64,000 bases of DNA from Triops longicaudatus. Taxonomy: Eukaryota; Arthropoda; Branchiopoda; Notostraca; Triopsidae. The stretch lies in NCBI GenBank assembly GCA_022885665.1, contig JAGQDJ010000093.1:1-64000 (forward strand), given 5' to 3'. Each line of letters opens with the position of its first letter. The stretch's first letter is position 1. The notes under the pieces were generated by a model. The model searched no databases. It was not told where the DNA came from and was given only the letters and a program-made list of their open reading frames with translations. Below, in pieces: positions 1-10,543 of this stretch. The translations under genes were made by a program, and so were the position numbers.

Positions 1-869
1 AGGTAAAATATTTTTTTGTGGTACCGCGCACCTAACCACCACTCCTCGGTAGAAGGTATTGAACTGCCCCCATGACGAAATTGTAGTTCCGCCGCCACTG
101 TGTTCGAATATATTCAGCAAAAGGTAGAAAACATAGTCGAAAAATGACTGCCCAAAAGCCGCCTACCTTATTAGTCATATATATTAAAGGAAAAAAAGCT
201 TGTAGGTTGCAACTGAACAAATGTACAGTATATTGTTTACTTAATGTAGCAAACAGATACCAATGCCTTCTGAACATCTGCCCTGGAATTTTAATTAAAT
301 TTACTACCTGTTCACATTCTCAGGCGCATGGTACAACACGAGCGACCTCTCAGGCTTTAACTCAAGTGTTAGGGGCAGACGTCTCTTCACAAATCCTTGG
401 TAGACGCCATTAAGCCTGAAGCTTGTAAAACTTTTGGAATTATCTAGTAATTTGTAAAAATAGGTTTGCTACACAAGTTTCGGTGCAAATGAGTTTTTAC
501 AAAAAGAAGAAATGAAACTGCTAAAGACATGTGTGAATTCAGTTGTTATTTGTAGATTAAAAGCTTTCAAAACAAATCCTGTGGATCCAAGGCGTACGCC
601 CCTAAAACTTGACTGCACATAGCTTGTAAAAAATTTTTTAAAGAAATCTGGAATATTGTGGTTTGGCGATATTTAGGGCATAACAAAAAAAAGTTTAACC
701 GGAGATGACAGCTTGTGTTCCGAGGTCTGGCGATTGACGGCATTAGGCTAGCAGCCGGCATTTGGGTAGCTTACTCTACATCGCGTTTTGTATCCAGAGG
801 CTTGAAGTTGTTCATTTTTTAATGTTTAATAATTCTTCGTATCCTCCTATTTTCACATTTTTTTAATTT

Positions 870-995
870 TTAAAACATGTTTTCTTTCGGTAGTTGAGGG
901 TGGTGTCCAACCCCGTCTTTTCCCGTGCCGGTCAAATCAGGATCAAAACCGGTCTTGCCATCAGGTGAGTAGATAATGTCACCCAGGTTGAAAAC
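870..995 (-). CDS. Possible terminal coding exon of an unidentified minus-strand gene
   Basis: Reading leftwards, a good acceptor (catttcacag) is followed by 41 open codons and a TAA stop, with an ATTAAA-type poly(A) signal about 40 bases further on. The peptide is glycine- and aspartate-rich (it contains GDIIYSPDGKTGFDPDL) and the stretch is more GC-rich than its surroundings, which looks coding. I could not find the preceding exon between 1 and 2.3 kb and do not recognise the peptide. A reverse reading is also possible: the plus strand has an acceptor at about 893 and a perfect CAG|GTGAGT donor at 963. Treat this as a candidate exon only. Confidence 0.33.
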   Translation of the reverse strand, partial: VFNLGDIIYSPDGKTGFDPDLTGTGKDGVGHHPQLPKENMF

Positions 996-1296
996 CTGTG
1001 AAATGGGAGTTCGATTTATAAGTTTCCTTACGAATAAGCACAGAAAACGGGCTCACTGCTTGTTGTACAAATCAGGCCGCATTATAAGAAAGATGAGGAA
1101 ACGACGACCGTTTAGTTTTCATAACCGTTCACGAGCATTTTCCACCCAAGCTTGTAGGCTCGCTGTGGCCAGAATACTCACTCGCCTAGTAAATATAGCT
1201 TTTGTTACCGTTTACTTTGTCTGTGTTCTTTTCTATCTCTGTTGGTTATTCTGTCCTGTTAAAAAGACCAATTCAAACTTATTATAGCCGAGTCGT

Positions 1297-1327
<31 letters not shown>

Positions 1328-2438
1328 TAGTGTGTGACGGCTGTTGAAACTTTATCAACCATTACGCAGAGCACGCTTATTTGGAACAAAAAACTACGAG
1401 CTCTTGAACAAATTATACTTATATTCTTGAGTAAATATCACTTAACCTCTTCCTGGGCACAATATCAGATAAATTCGATTCAACCCTACTTCTAAGTCCT
1501 TAAGCTTTTTAATTACCAAAATGGAGATTTCGAAAAGCTTTTAGCCCTCCGCATGCCTCGAAATACGAAACAGTCCCTGGAGTCCTCCGGATAACTGCCG
1601 AAAGGTTCTACCAAGTTAATCCGATTTAAATCTTTAGTTTTCGCTGTCATGCAAATTCATCATATTCTTGCGTTCGGTCGTCTATTGTGATGAACTTTTT
1701 ATGTGTGTCAACTGGTCGCAGCACGAGATGTTTCTCCCCTTCCCGTGCACGCCTGGAAGGATAACCTTGTGACGGTTTTAACAAGTTGCACCCTTTATGT
1801 AGAGTCCGTTATTTCCTCCCCGCCATATACGACCAGACTATGTAGCACTGAACAGGACTTTAGATTCCATGTAAACGTATAGCGCAGAATTCATAGTCTT
1901 TTGCAAAACCACGTGGTAGAGTGACGTTGCGCCCACGTGTAAATATCTAGAATAAACTGGTTAAAAAGTGCCCGCGGATATCTCCGTAGTTCAGAGGGTC
2001 TGACCCTAGGTCGCTTGCTCAAGAAGTCTGGCCTGGTTCCGACCTGATCGAATTCGTCGAAAGCCGTTTCGCAACAGCCAAATTGCAACCCCCCTATGCC
2101 CAATTTAAACTCCAGACATTGGTGCACATGAGCCGAGAATGGCCCCACCCTCCAAACCCTTCCATTTTATTTTCCCTTCCCGTTAACATTTTCAAATACC
2201 TTAGGTCGAAAACTTAAGAGTCGCACTGGGTATTAGGGTCAGTAACCCGGTGTCAGTCAGTTGGCAGTGCTGCAGTTTAAACCGAGCAATATTACTCCTC
2301 TATCTGTGCTTTTTGTGCGTGATGAGGAGGTAATAGGTATCATGCAATAAGTAGTGTGTTATATTCATACAGTCTCGGTGTACATCTTCGCCAACAATCA
2401 GTGCATTATTCCTAGACAACAGCATTGTAACAAGGAAA
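996..2438. other. Gene-free interval upstream of the pogo-domain gene
   Basis: Apart from the T28 run I see no protein-like reading frame, RNA gene or clear repeat here. Short open frames exist on both strands but have no recognisable composition or splice signals. The right end should hold the promoter and 5' leader of the next gene. Confidence 0.6.
1301..1328. repeat. T28 homopolymer
   Basis: Uninterrupted run of 28 T on the plus strand in gene-free sequence. It could be the A-tail of an old minus-strand retrocopy, but nothing recognisable precedes it. Confidence 0.9.
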
Positions 2439-5400
2439 ATGGCAAGCGAAATACCAACGAATCCGAACATTATACGCAACACCCGTATGTCACCAGAGTC
2501 CTCCACAACCGGAGGCAAGGAAACTGGCGGGAAAAGCGCGAAACGCCAAGAATTGTCGTTGATGGAACGTATCCGCGTGATCAAGTCACGCGAAGAGGGA
2601 AAATCTATGAGACAGTTAGCAGCAGAGTTTGGCTGTGGTAAAACGCAGATTTTGAACATTTTGGCCCAAAAAGACCGTTATTTGCGGGAGTGGGAAGAAA
2701 GCGAAGCTGCGAATAACCCGCGGCAAAGCGCCCGCAAGCGAAGACCGCGACGTACGGGCAACGAAGAAACGAACCGGCTAGTCTGGGAATGGTATCAAGA
2801 ACAACGTAACAAGGGTATCCATGTGACAGGTCCAACGATTCAGAAACAGGCCAAGGGCATTGCGGAGAGCTTGGGAATCACCAATTTCGCTGCGAGCAAT
2901 GGCTGGCTCGACAGTTTTCGCAAACTGCATAATATGGTAAAAGTGTTCGAGCTCGTGTATTCTCGTGACTCTTTCTGTACCGTAACGTATTCAGCAGAAA
3001 TTTTGACGAAGTTCGCTTTTATGAAGGGATTTACGCACATTTTTTTTCGTCGTATGTTTGTGTCACAAACTTTGGGCAGTGAGCGGAAATTCAGGTCAAT
3101 GTGAGGGGCAAGAGCCTTATGGTTTAGACTAAATTTGTATTGAAAGATAGTAGATTCGTAGTTGAAGAAAGTTGGATGCAATGAAATTTGGCCAGTGTGA
3201 CATGTGCTGTAGATCTAAGTCTTCAGGTCGAAAGTAGTCAAGTAGATATACTGCGTTATGGATTGAACATTTGAAAAGTCACTGGTGTGTTTAAATCGCA
3301 ACTTTACTATAGCTGTCCATTGTCTAAGTCATACCTGTGAAACTAAGTATAATTGTTTAACAATTATTCTGTTCAAAGGCAGTTCCGAAGCATTACGAAA
3401 TTTTTATTTGGGGAACATGGTTCCTAGCTTTTAAGTTTAGTTAAAAGGATTTTGATTCGAGTTTTTTTTTTTTTTTGGGGGGTGGGGTGGGGTGGGGTGG
3501 GGGTCATGTGCAATTTTTTTAACTCACGGTAGACACCTATGCTCACCATTATAGAATTACCATTTTGGGGGCCGAAGACAGCCAAAGACGACAATATAGG
3601 CTATAGCAGGTGCGATGTCGGTCGTCTCTTAAAATCAACAAACGAACAACCGTTTCGGGGTATTAAAAAACCCTGTCTACCGTGGGTAGGGGTACTGGGT
3701 GGTTAACAGTAATAAGTATATTTAGACTAAAGCTAAATATTGTGGTAGTTTACAATTATTCCCTTCATCTCCTTCTCAGCCTAACCTAACTAGTCCTAAT
3801 TTACTTTAAAGACAAGTTACCAGGATTGTGATTGATAATTCGGAAATTCTTGCAGATTACATTGGGTAAGAAATTGATTCAAGTCAGACTAATTAAAGGA
3901 TGTTAAGTTAAACTGTCCATAAGAAGGACGTAAGAGATGGTAGAGATAGTCAAGGGTGGGAGGGGGAATCCCACGACTGTAGCTATTATCATTTAATCCA
4001 GCGTTTCCCAGATTACGCGTCACCGCGCCTGGTGCTCCGTGTTTGCCTTCAGGGGGTACCGTTAAATGCTCCAAAACTGCAGTTGAAATTTCGTTTAGCA
4101 CATGTGGCTTTGGAAAGGAGCGCTGCGACGCAGGTCTTGAAGCAGTAAAGGCGCTGCAAGGTGAATAGTTTGGGAACCGCAGGCTTAGCAAATCTAGTCT
4201 TTGCCGCATGGAAACTCTCCCTAGAAACTTGCTCGCCATTCATTATTGTTGTCTTTGCAAATCAACAGAAAACGAAACTAGATGCGTAACTGAAAATTCC
4301 TACAAATTTTGTCAAATATTGCGCCAGATAGCTATTAATCAGGTCTCTAGACTAGCAAAAATATAAACCAGGACAGTACGCACGCAGAGTGTGTTCAGGT
4401 CACTGGAACATCGTAAGTTGTCTGAACAAAGGAAGGTCGTAACATTTTCCCCTGCAAATATCTACGTTTTCTACGTTTGGTCTAGCATGATCTTCTTTAG
4501 TTCCATCTGCACTTTACTTTTACTTTTGTGGAATATTTCGACATTAATCTTCGCATCTTTCCAAAATTATAAAAATGTTTCTCTGAATAAATGAATTACT
4601 TTTGCAGAAATTTCCCAATCGATTGTGTAATGCAGACCTTTTCTTGCCTCAAACATGATTCATGAACCATAGATGAGACATATAAAAGCATGTGCGTTTT
4701 ACGGAGGTTGGAACGTGTTGTTGATAAACTCGTTCCTCTCGATAAGAAAAGTATGCTTCATAGTTTCCTAAGAGTTTTGAACGCTTGAGTGGAATTTCTC
4801 TCTCCAGACTTCTAAAACAAACAGTTCTGAACAGACTTCTAGAATCAGAGTAACCTCTATGATATTAAAAAAATATATATATTTTCCCTCTAGGGTCCAT
4901 CGAAGGGATTCAATTCAAACATCTCTTCCAGTTCGGGAGTATTTACAACGAACGCTTGTGTCACGACCATAAACAGTTTGCTCGCTGGGTTAGGAGTTAC
5001 CACCGATACAAGCGAGCTGCTGGATGCGTATAACGACTCGGATTTCTTCGGTCAAGCGTCCTCTTCGTCCTCGACAAATTATTCTCCAGCTAATCCGGTG
5101 GAGAGTTCGGCGGGTATGCAAGATTACGACCTTTACAACGCGTTTTACGATCCACTGGCGACGGAAAATCCCACAGGCCCGAGCTTCTATCATCAACAGG
5201 GCGTGTCCTCTCTCAATCCGGCAGATATGGCCCCTTGTACTTCAACACCCAATGTTCCAGCACCTAACTATGGTGTGTTGCGAACTGCAACAGGAGGGAA
5301 TATTGGACTGCCTGACATGGGAGTACAGTACCCTGTTCATCCCCCGACCGCATACGACACTAATACCGCTCCCGAGTATAACCATTTTGCTAACCTTGCA

Positions 5401-8400
5401 GCAGCGTTCCAGACCCAGGAATACATGGAAGAAATACCCCCTTCGGTAACGGAGAGGTTGTCCTTGGACAGGAGTGGGAACTACCCACCGGCGGGTACAC
5501 AAAACCAGTGTATCAGTACTTGCGCAGAGTTGATAGGGTGCAGCGTACCAGGAAAATGTCCCCATTCTCGGGATTGTCCGAACTACCGACCAGAAAGCGA
5601 GGGCGAGAGGAGTGTATCACCCATAGAAGAGAAGCCAAGAGCGGAACAAAGCCCACAGCGACCAGAGAATCCATCAATGCTACCACCTTCGGTTGCTGTT
5701 GAAGCAGAGCTACCATGCTCGGTAGCATGGGTCCGCAAGGTAGGATCCCTACATGCCCCATCTTCCAGCGATAGTCTTTCATCCTCTTTGAAAGAATCGA
5801 GCGGTAGCAGTTCGGCTCAGGTATAAATCGAGCATATTAAAAATAATTGCCCAAATTTGATTTGCTTTCTACGCTTCCTTTCGGAGTTCTGTATTTCTTC
5901 AAACCTCAATACCTTCTTTCGCTCCGTGTAACCTCTTAGTCTCAGTTTTGATACTTCTTAGCCCTTGCGTTCGGTTGTTTGGTTCAATGGATACCCGAGA
6001 GCGGGTTGTGTCCGATTTTTCCTTTCTTTGCTGCTATTTTCCGGAATGAGTCGCATGCATGACTGACACACTTCCCACGAGTTCCTTAAGACCATTTTTT
6101 GGAACCCAAATTCGTGTGAATCGAATACATTCCAACACAGTGTGGATAATTTACGAAGATGGCAGAAATCGAAATAAAACAGTAGTGAATATCAGGTTGA
6201 AAAGGTCCTATACTCAACTCGGTGCATCTTTAGCATTTTTTTTCTTTTATTTTTGAAAGCGCAAACTCACATCTGCTCGTAGCCGGAGTTACTGTTTACC
6301 AAGTTTTTCAAGGGCTCTTGAATGGGAGGTACACAAGTGATCACAAGGCTGTCGAGTATAATTTTTGCCTGAAATTACTAGATTTTCAACAAATGATCCC
6401 ATACGTGCTCTGTTTTTCTTCTCTATGAGCCGTGTTTTTCTTTCCTAGCCGCTTTGTTGTCAGGTATATTATTGAAATTCATATTAGTTCTTAGTCGGTA
6501 TGCAGATATGAAAAACGGCTTGGGTCTTTCTTTCGGTTCTCGTGAGTCTGGCTCGCGCCATTGTTTATGGTGGATTCCCACTTTCAGATCATCCTAACCT
6601 TCCATTCGCGCTCGGAGCCTAGTTATTATGTCACTAAATGGCGAAGTTATCAGGACTACAACAAGCCTGGCTCTCCTTTTATTTTGTCAGGGATCTTTGG
6701 GAGAAAGCGGCTCAGTTCATCCTACTAGTCCTGATCCATACGGCCTGCGTGGTCAAGGTTTCTTCCCCCAAACGAGCTCTGCTAGGTAAATTCCATATTA
6801 AACTGTTTTGGTAGACATATTTAATATTCCAGTACCTTGCTTTAGGAAGAAACGCCGCCATCGTGGAGAAGAGGGCTACACTGCTGACAGCTTAAGTGGC
6901 TACGAAAGTTTTCAGGATACTACTACGGGGTCCGCGGACAGGCCCATTGGTGGTAACAACATTAGCACGAGCTCAGTTTCAGGAGAGACTGGTCCTGCTT
7001 TTCGGCAAGTAATTGTCCCAAGTAAGCGCAAACTAAGAAACGTCATGAGTGAGTTCTTTAATTTCGAAAAAAGCTTACTTGTCTTGTGAATCTAACGTGT
7101 TTCGCTTGCTCTTCGTTAAATACTTCAATTTGACACTAGGATCGGTCGATTGACTTTACGTCACATTCGGTTCGATGCCATTTACCTGAATGGATATTGT
7201 TAGGAAAAGAGAAAAAGGACAAAGGAGAGCGGGATTTGCAAGACTAGTAAGGTTGCGTAGTACAACGGTAGCGTTGCCGACTTGCCTGTCGCCATTTATA
7301 ACTGTAAAAATATTTGAATAATGCTATACAATCTTTAAATAAAATACTAAGTTCAAATACCGGATACTAATCATCGGAAATGTTGATGGCTTTATTTCTT
7401 TTTTTCAGACGGGAACCGCATCCCACGAAATTTTGTTGAAATAGTGCGACGGATTCAAGAGGAAGGACTCATCTACCTCACTTTTAAGGATGATTTGGAT
7501 CAAGATTGGCTCGAGGTTCGTTCACGGGAAGCGGCTTACCGGGTCCCTATGCATGGTTATAAAACGCACCTGGCGCGGTTGATTGTGAATGACGTGTTAC
7601 ATTATTGGCTAGAAGTTGTGGGCGATTGTGTAGCGGAGGGTGACTTGGTGACGCCGGCGACGAACTTGAATATGTCGCTTATTCGCGGAGTGTTGCGTGC
7701 CTTGAAGGGCGGCTACATGGCCTGCGAAGGCAAATTTGGGGTAATGCATAAATTGAACGGACGGCTGGTGCCACGCTTAGTAGAACAATGTGCGTTGGAA
7801 AATAATTCTTACTATACGTCACCGGACCATCGATTTCGGTCGTTTGATTGCGCGAGATGGATTGATGTTAGGGATGGACCACGGTGCTATAATTGCAGAA
7901 TAGAAATGGAAGGAGGAGAAAATGCCGGGACGCGTTTTACCGTAGAGGAGCCTGAAGATGAAGACGAGAACATGTACGGTGACACTCAAGTACCTGAACA
8001 ACATGCGGAAGATAATTTTCGATCGAACCACATCCGTAACTCACCCGCAAGGGAGAAACAAAAGTCGCCTTGTAATAGTGAACCATTGGATCTGTCTAAA
8101 TCAGTTCTATCAGGTCAGACCGCTATAGCGGGAGCCAGGTACGAGTATCCCCCAGGGGGCGTTCTAAGGTACTCGCGCCAATTGGAAGAATTGCAGCGAC
8201 AGCCCATGGAAGACATTCCAGCTGAAGAAGATCCCGAAGAATGGGTCCAGCAACAGATACGAAGGTATTCCTTCCCAGACAGCCAGCGCTTTCCGACAGC
8301 ACCTTGTGTGGATCAGCAAAGGCATGGCATAGGTTTCGACAACGGAACGGGTGCGATGCACCATGGGCTAACTACGGAAGAAGAACATGAGCTGGAGTCC

Positions 8401-8439
8401 GACTTCGAAGCGATTCATATCAAGACAGAGTACTCTTGA
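2439..8439 (+). CDS. Pogo/CENP-B-type DNA-binding protein with CtBP motif, putative domesticated transposase-derived repressor
   Basis: Five exons: 2439-2936, 4894-5820, 6691-6785, 6846-7048, 7409-8439. All phases agree and give 917 codons. Residues 37-80 form a Psq/CENPB_N helix-turn-helix (MERIRVIKSREEGKSMRQLA) and 108-166 a Tc5/CENP-B HTH ending NGWLDSFRKLHNM, both typical of pogo/Tigger transposases. There is no DDE nuclease. After the first intron the protein is Ser/Pro-rich and low complexity, then has a basic KKRR cluster near 508, an unrecognised folded-looking block (about 575-740), an acidic stretch, PLDLS at 800-804 (CtBP-binding consensus) and a C-terminal IKTE that fits a SUMOylation site. 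I infer a nuclear DNA-binding corepressor adaptor. The weak point is the 1.96-kb first intron: its donor (ATG|GTAAAA) and acceptor match in phase 0, and no start codon was found for the later exons alone, but the join is an inference. Confidence 0.6.
3462..3503 (+). repeat. T15 run joined to a G-quadruplex-type G-tract repeat
   Basis: Fifteen T are followed by G6-T-G4-T-G4-T-G4-T-G5. Five G-runs with single-base loops are an ideal parallel G-quadruplex pattern. It lies inside the inferred first intron of the pogo-domain gene, on the coding strand. Confidence 0.85.
3999..4182. mobile_element. Degenerate hAT-like MITE
   Basis: The left end reads CAGCGTTTCCCA and the reverse complement of the right end reads CTGCGGTTCCCA, 10 of 12 matching. 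These CAG-GTTTCCCA type termini are typical of non-autonomous hAT elements. The 184-base body is non-coding. I found no clean 8-base target duplication, so the copy is old or the ends are slightly off. It sits in the inferred first intron of the pogo-domain gene. Confidence 0.5.
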
Positions 8440-9339
8440 CAATTGTTCAATGAATGTAGTGGTCTCTCTATGTCTAGTTTACCTCCAGATCAGCGGTTCT
8501 TTTAGAGCCATTTGTGTTAGATGAGCTTAAGGTTGTGAATGTTACTATGTCAGGGAATTGTAAGCGATCATTTATATTGAACAGAAAATCATGTAATTGT
8601 TACTGCAGTGTTTTACAGGAATAATGTGTAAATTGTTTCAGCAACGAATAGAGCAAGATTTCTTTATTGTGTCGTTTAATGAGAATATACATTGACTACT
8701 AGCTCTTTAACTTCGAACAAGTTAAAGTTCTTCGCTTTCACCACTGTCATTACAATCGTCTTACTGTATTAATTAGTTTTGAATACCACGGGGGTTAAAT
8801 GACATGTTTTTTATCACTGACTAAGTTTTTAATGTTTCACAGAAATAAGCTATTAACTTTGTAAAACAGAAAAATGAGATGGTACTGGCAGGGTCGTAAC
8901 CATGATTTTTTTTTTTTTGGGGGGGGGGNAGAGGGTTCGGTTGGAGTTTTACCATATGCACTTTTTTTACGTATGGCGATTTTCCGTCTTCTTCACTATA
9001 AAGTAAACATTTCGAAGAGGGGGGGTCAAACCTCGTTTAATCGACCCCTAAGCGCGGCCTTGGGTACTGGAACTTAAATTAAAGATCTGACGCTTTGGAC
9101 AAAGGGATTGCACATACGCAAACAACGAAAAGAAAATGTCGTATCACTTTCGCGCCAAAAGTTGTTCTCTAGCTTCCAATAGTAGGTTCGCCATTCGAGA
9201 TCACGAGTAGAATGCCATTCGCCTTACATTTATTACGAGCTTAAGTGCAAGTGTTTGATTGCGGTAAAGCAAACCAAAATTCACATTCTTGTCGCAGTGA
9301 CGGATAATATTCCTTCTGAATTTCCCTTTAATTACGGAC
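8440..9339. other. Gene-free interval with one unresolved base
   Basis: 3' flank of the pogo-domain gene and 5' flank of the UBE2V gene. It contains a T13-G10 homopolymer junction and the only ambiguous base in the window (8929), which directly follows the G-run. No other feature is visible. Confidence 0.7.
8906..8930 (+). repeat. T13-G10 homopolymer junction
   Basis: Thirteen T followed by at least ten G and an N. One of four T-run/G-run junctions in this window. The N probably marks a length-ambiguous G-run in the assembly. Confidence 0.85.
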
Positions 9340-10032
9340 ATGGCAGCACCTCTGGGATCTGCAGGTATAACTATAATAATTCGTGGTAGAACCTGGGTCG
9401 TTCACTAATCTTACCAAAAGCTAGGAAACGTCATAATGACAGTCATAGTCGCCAGGAATAATGTTGAGTTTTGGTTTTGTCTTTCTAGTGGTGCCGCGTA
9501 ATTTTCGACTATTGGAAGAACTTGAACAAGGTCAGAAAGGTGTAGGAGACGGTACGATTAGCTGGGGGTTGGAAGATGATTCTGACATGATGCTCACTCA
9601 CTGGACGGGCATGATCATTGGACCACCAAGGGTAATACTTACCTTGATGTGCTGTACTATGATTTTGTGTATCTCTTTGTTCCTTTAGACTGCCTTTGAG
9701 AATAGGATGTACAGCTTACGAATTGAATGCGGTCCTAAGTACCCCGAAGAGCCTCCCCAAGTTCGTTTTCATACAAGAATCAACATGAATGGCGTTCATA
9801 GCACGACTGGCGTGGTGGGTGTAGTTATTCTCGTTTCGCCTTGAAAATTCCATGATTCCACAGTTCTCACACGAAGTTTCATTCGTTCCAGGTTGACAAA
9901 CGTGTAGTGACCATGCTGTCGAAATGGCAGCGCAATTATACGATTAAAATGGTTTTGCAAGAATTACGGCGGTTGATGATGCTCAAGGAGAACATGAAAT
10001 TGGCGCAGCCTCCTGAAGGAACCAATTTTTAG
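9340..10032 (+). CDS. UBE2V: Ubiquitin-conjugating enzyme E2 variant (UBE2V/Mms2-Uev1)
   Basis: Exons 9340-9364, 9489-9631, 9689-9814 and 9892-10032 give 144 residues, the usual UEV length. The protein follows the UBE2V1/V2 family almost throughout: VPRNFRLLEELEQGQKGVGD at the start, WTGMIIGPP, the IECGPKYPEEPP strand-loop and QELRRLMM near the end. Like all UEVs it lacks the E2 catalytic cysteine region; the HPN-type loop is replaced by NMNGVHSTTG. Members pair with UBC13 (UBE2N) to build Lys63-linked ubiquitin chains in DNA damage tolerance and signalling. The start MAAPLGSA is short and matches the family's variable first exon. Its 3' end faces the NEK kinase gene, about 510 bases away. 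Confidence 0.97.
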
Positions 10033-10543
10033 TGGAAAAGCGCTATCAAGAAACATAACACGCTAAAACAAAATGAGAGAAAAAGAAAACATCTTCAAGT
10101 CATTTCCTTTCCGTTGTCTCTTAGGAAAAACAAAACACGACATTGTATGTTTCCTGCTTTCCAACAGAAATCTTTATTGTATTTTCCTTGAGCCCTTCTT
10201 TCCAAAAACGTTTAGCCTCCCCTTCACTGACTTAATTCTTTGTGCGTAAATGCAGGTTTAAGAGCTTTGTATTCTTTCCTATTTACCTCCCCTTCCTTAC
10301 GATGTAAACGAGAGGAAAACGGCACTGGCTAAATAGATACAAAATGTAACGAAACTAAGTAATTTTTCTCAATTAGCATAATAAAAAATATCGTTTTCAA
10401 TAAATTCGGTTATAGCTTCAGAAAAGGATTCCAGCTCGTTGGGTAGTAGCTGCTGGATGAGAAGTTTGAACGAAAATCCAGGAGTTGAGGCTTGCGTCCA
10501 CCCTTCACTGCTAACTACAGAATAACAAAAAGGTCATTGATGT
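10033..10543. other. Convergent 3' regions of UBE2V and the NEK kinase
   Basis: AT-rich, with several A/T-rich poly(A)-like signals on both strands. No coding potential seen. Confidence 0.6.

Noticed and set aside
894..963. Plus-strand exon with acceptor ttcggtag and donor CAG|GTGAGT
   Set aside because: Only 70 bases and two frames are open; the minus-strand reading gives a longer frame with a stop and poly(A) signal. Kept as an alternative.
976..1287. 103-codon plus-strand frame ending in a hydrophobic stretch
   Set aside because: Random-looking composition, no family resemblance, no convincing start region.
3889..4243. Minus-strand open frame with a plausible-looking peptide
   Set aside because: It is produced by the hAT-like MITE; no start context, splice sites or homology.
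4391..4594. Hydrophobic 67-codon plus-strand frame as a first exon of the pogo-domain gene
   Set aside because: No donor in the right phase and no match to the downstream exon; AT-rich chance frame.
7245..7375. tRNA-like signals: GTAGTACAACGGTAGCG resembling an A box and GTTCAAATACC resembling a B box
   Set aside because: The D stem and anticodon stem have mismatches, the two boxes are too far apart, and no acceptor stem can be paired. It lies inside an intron.
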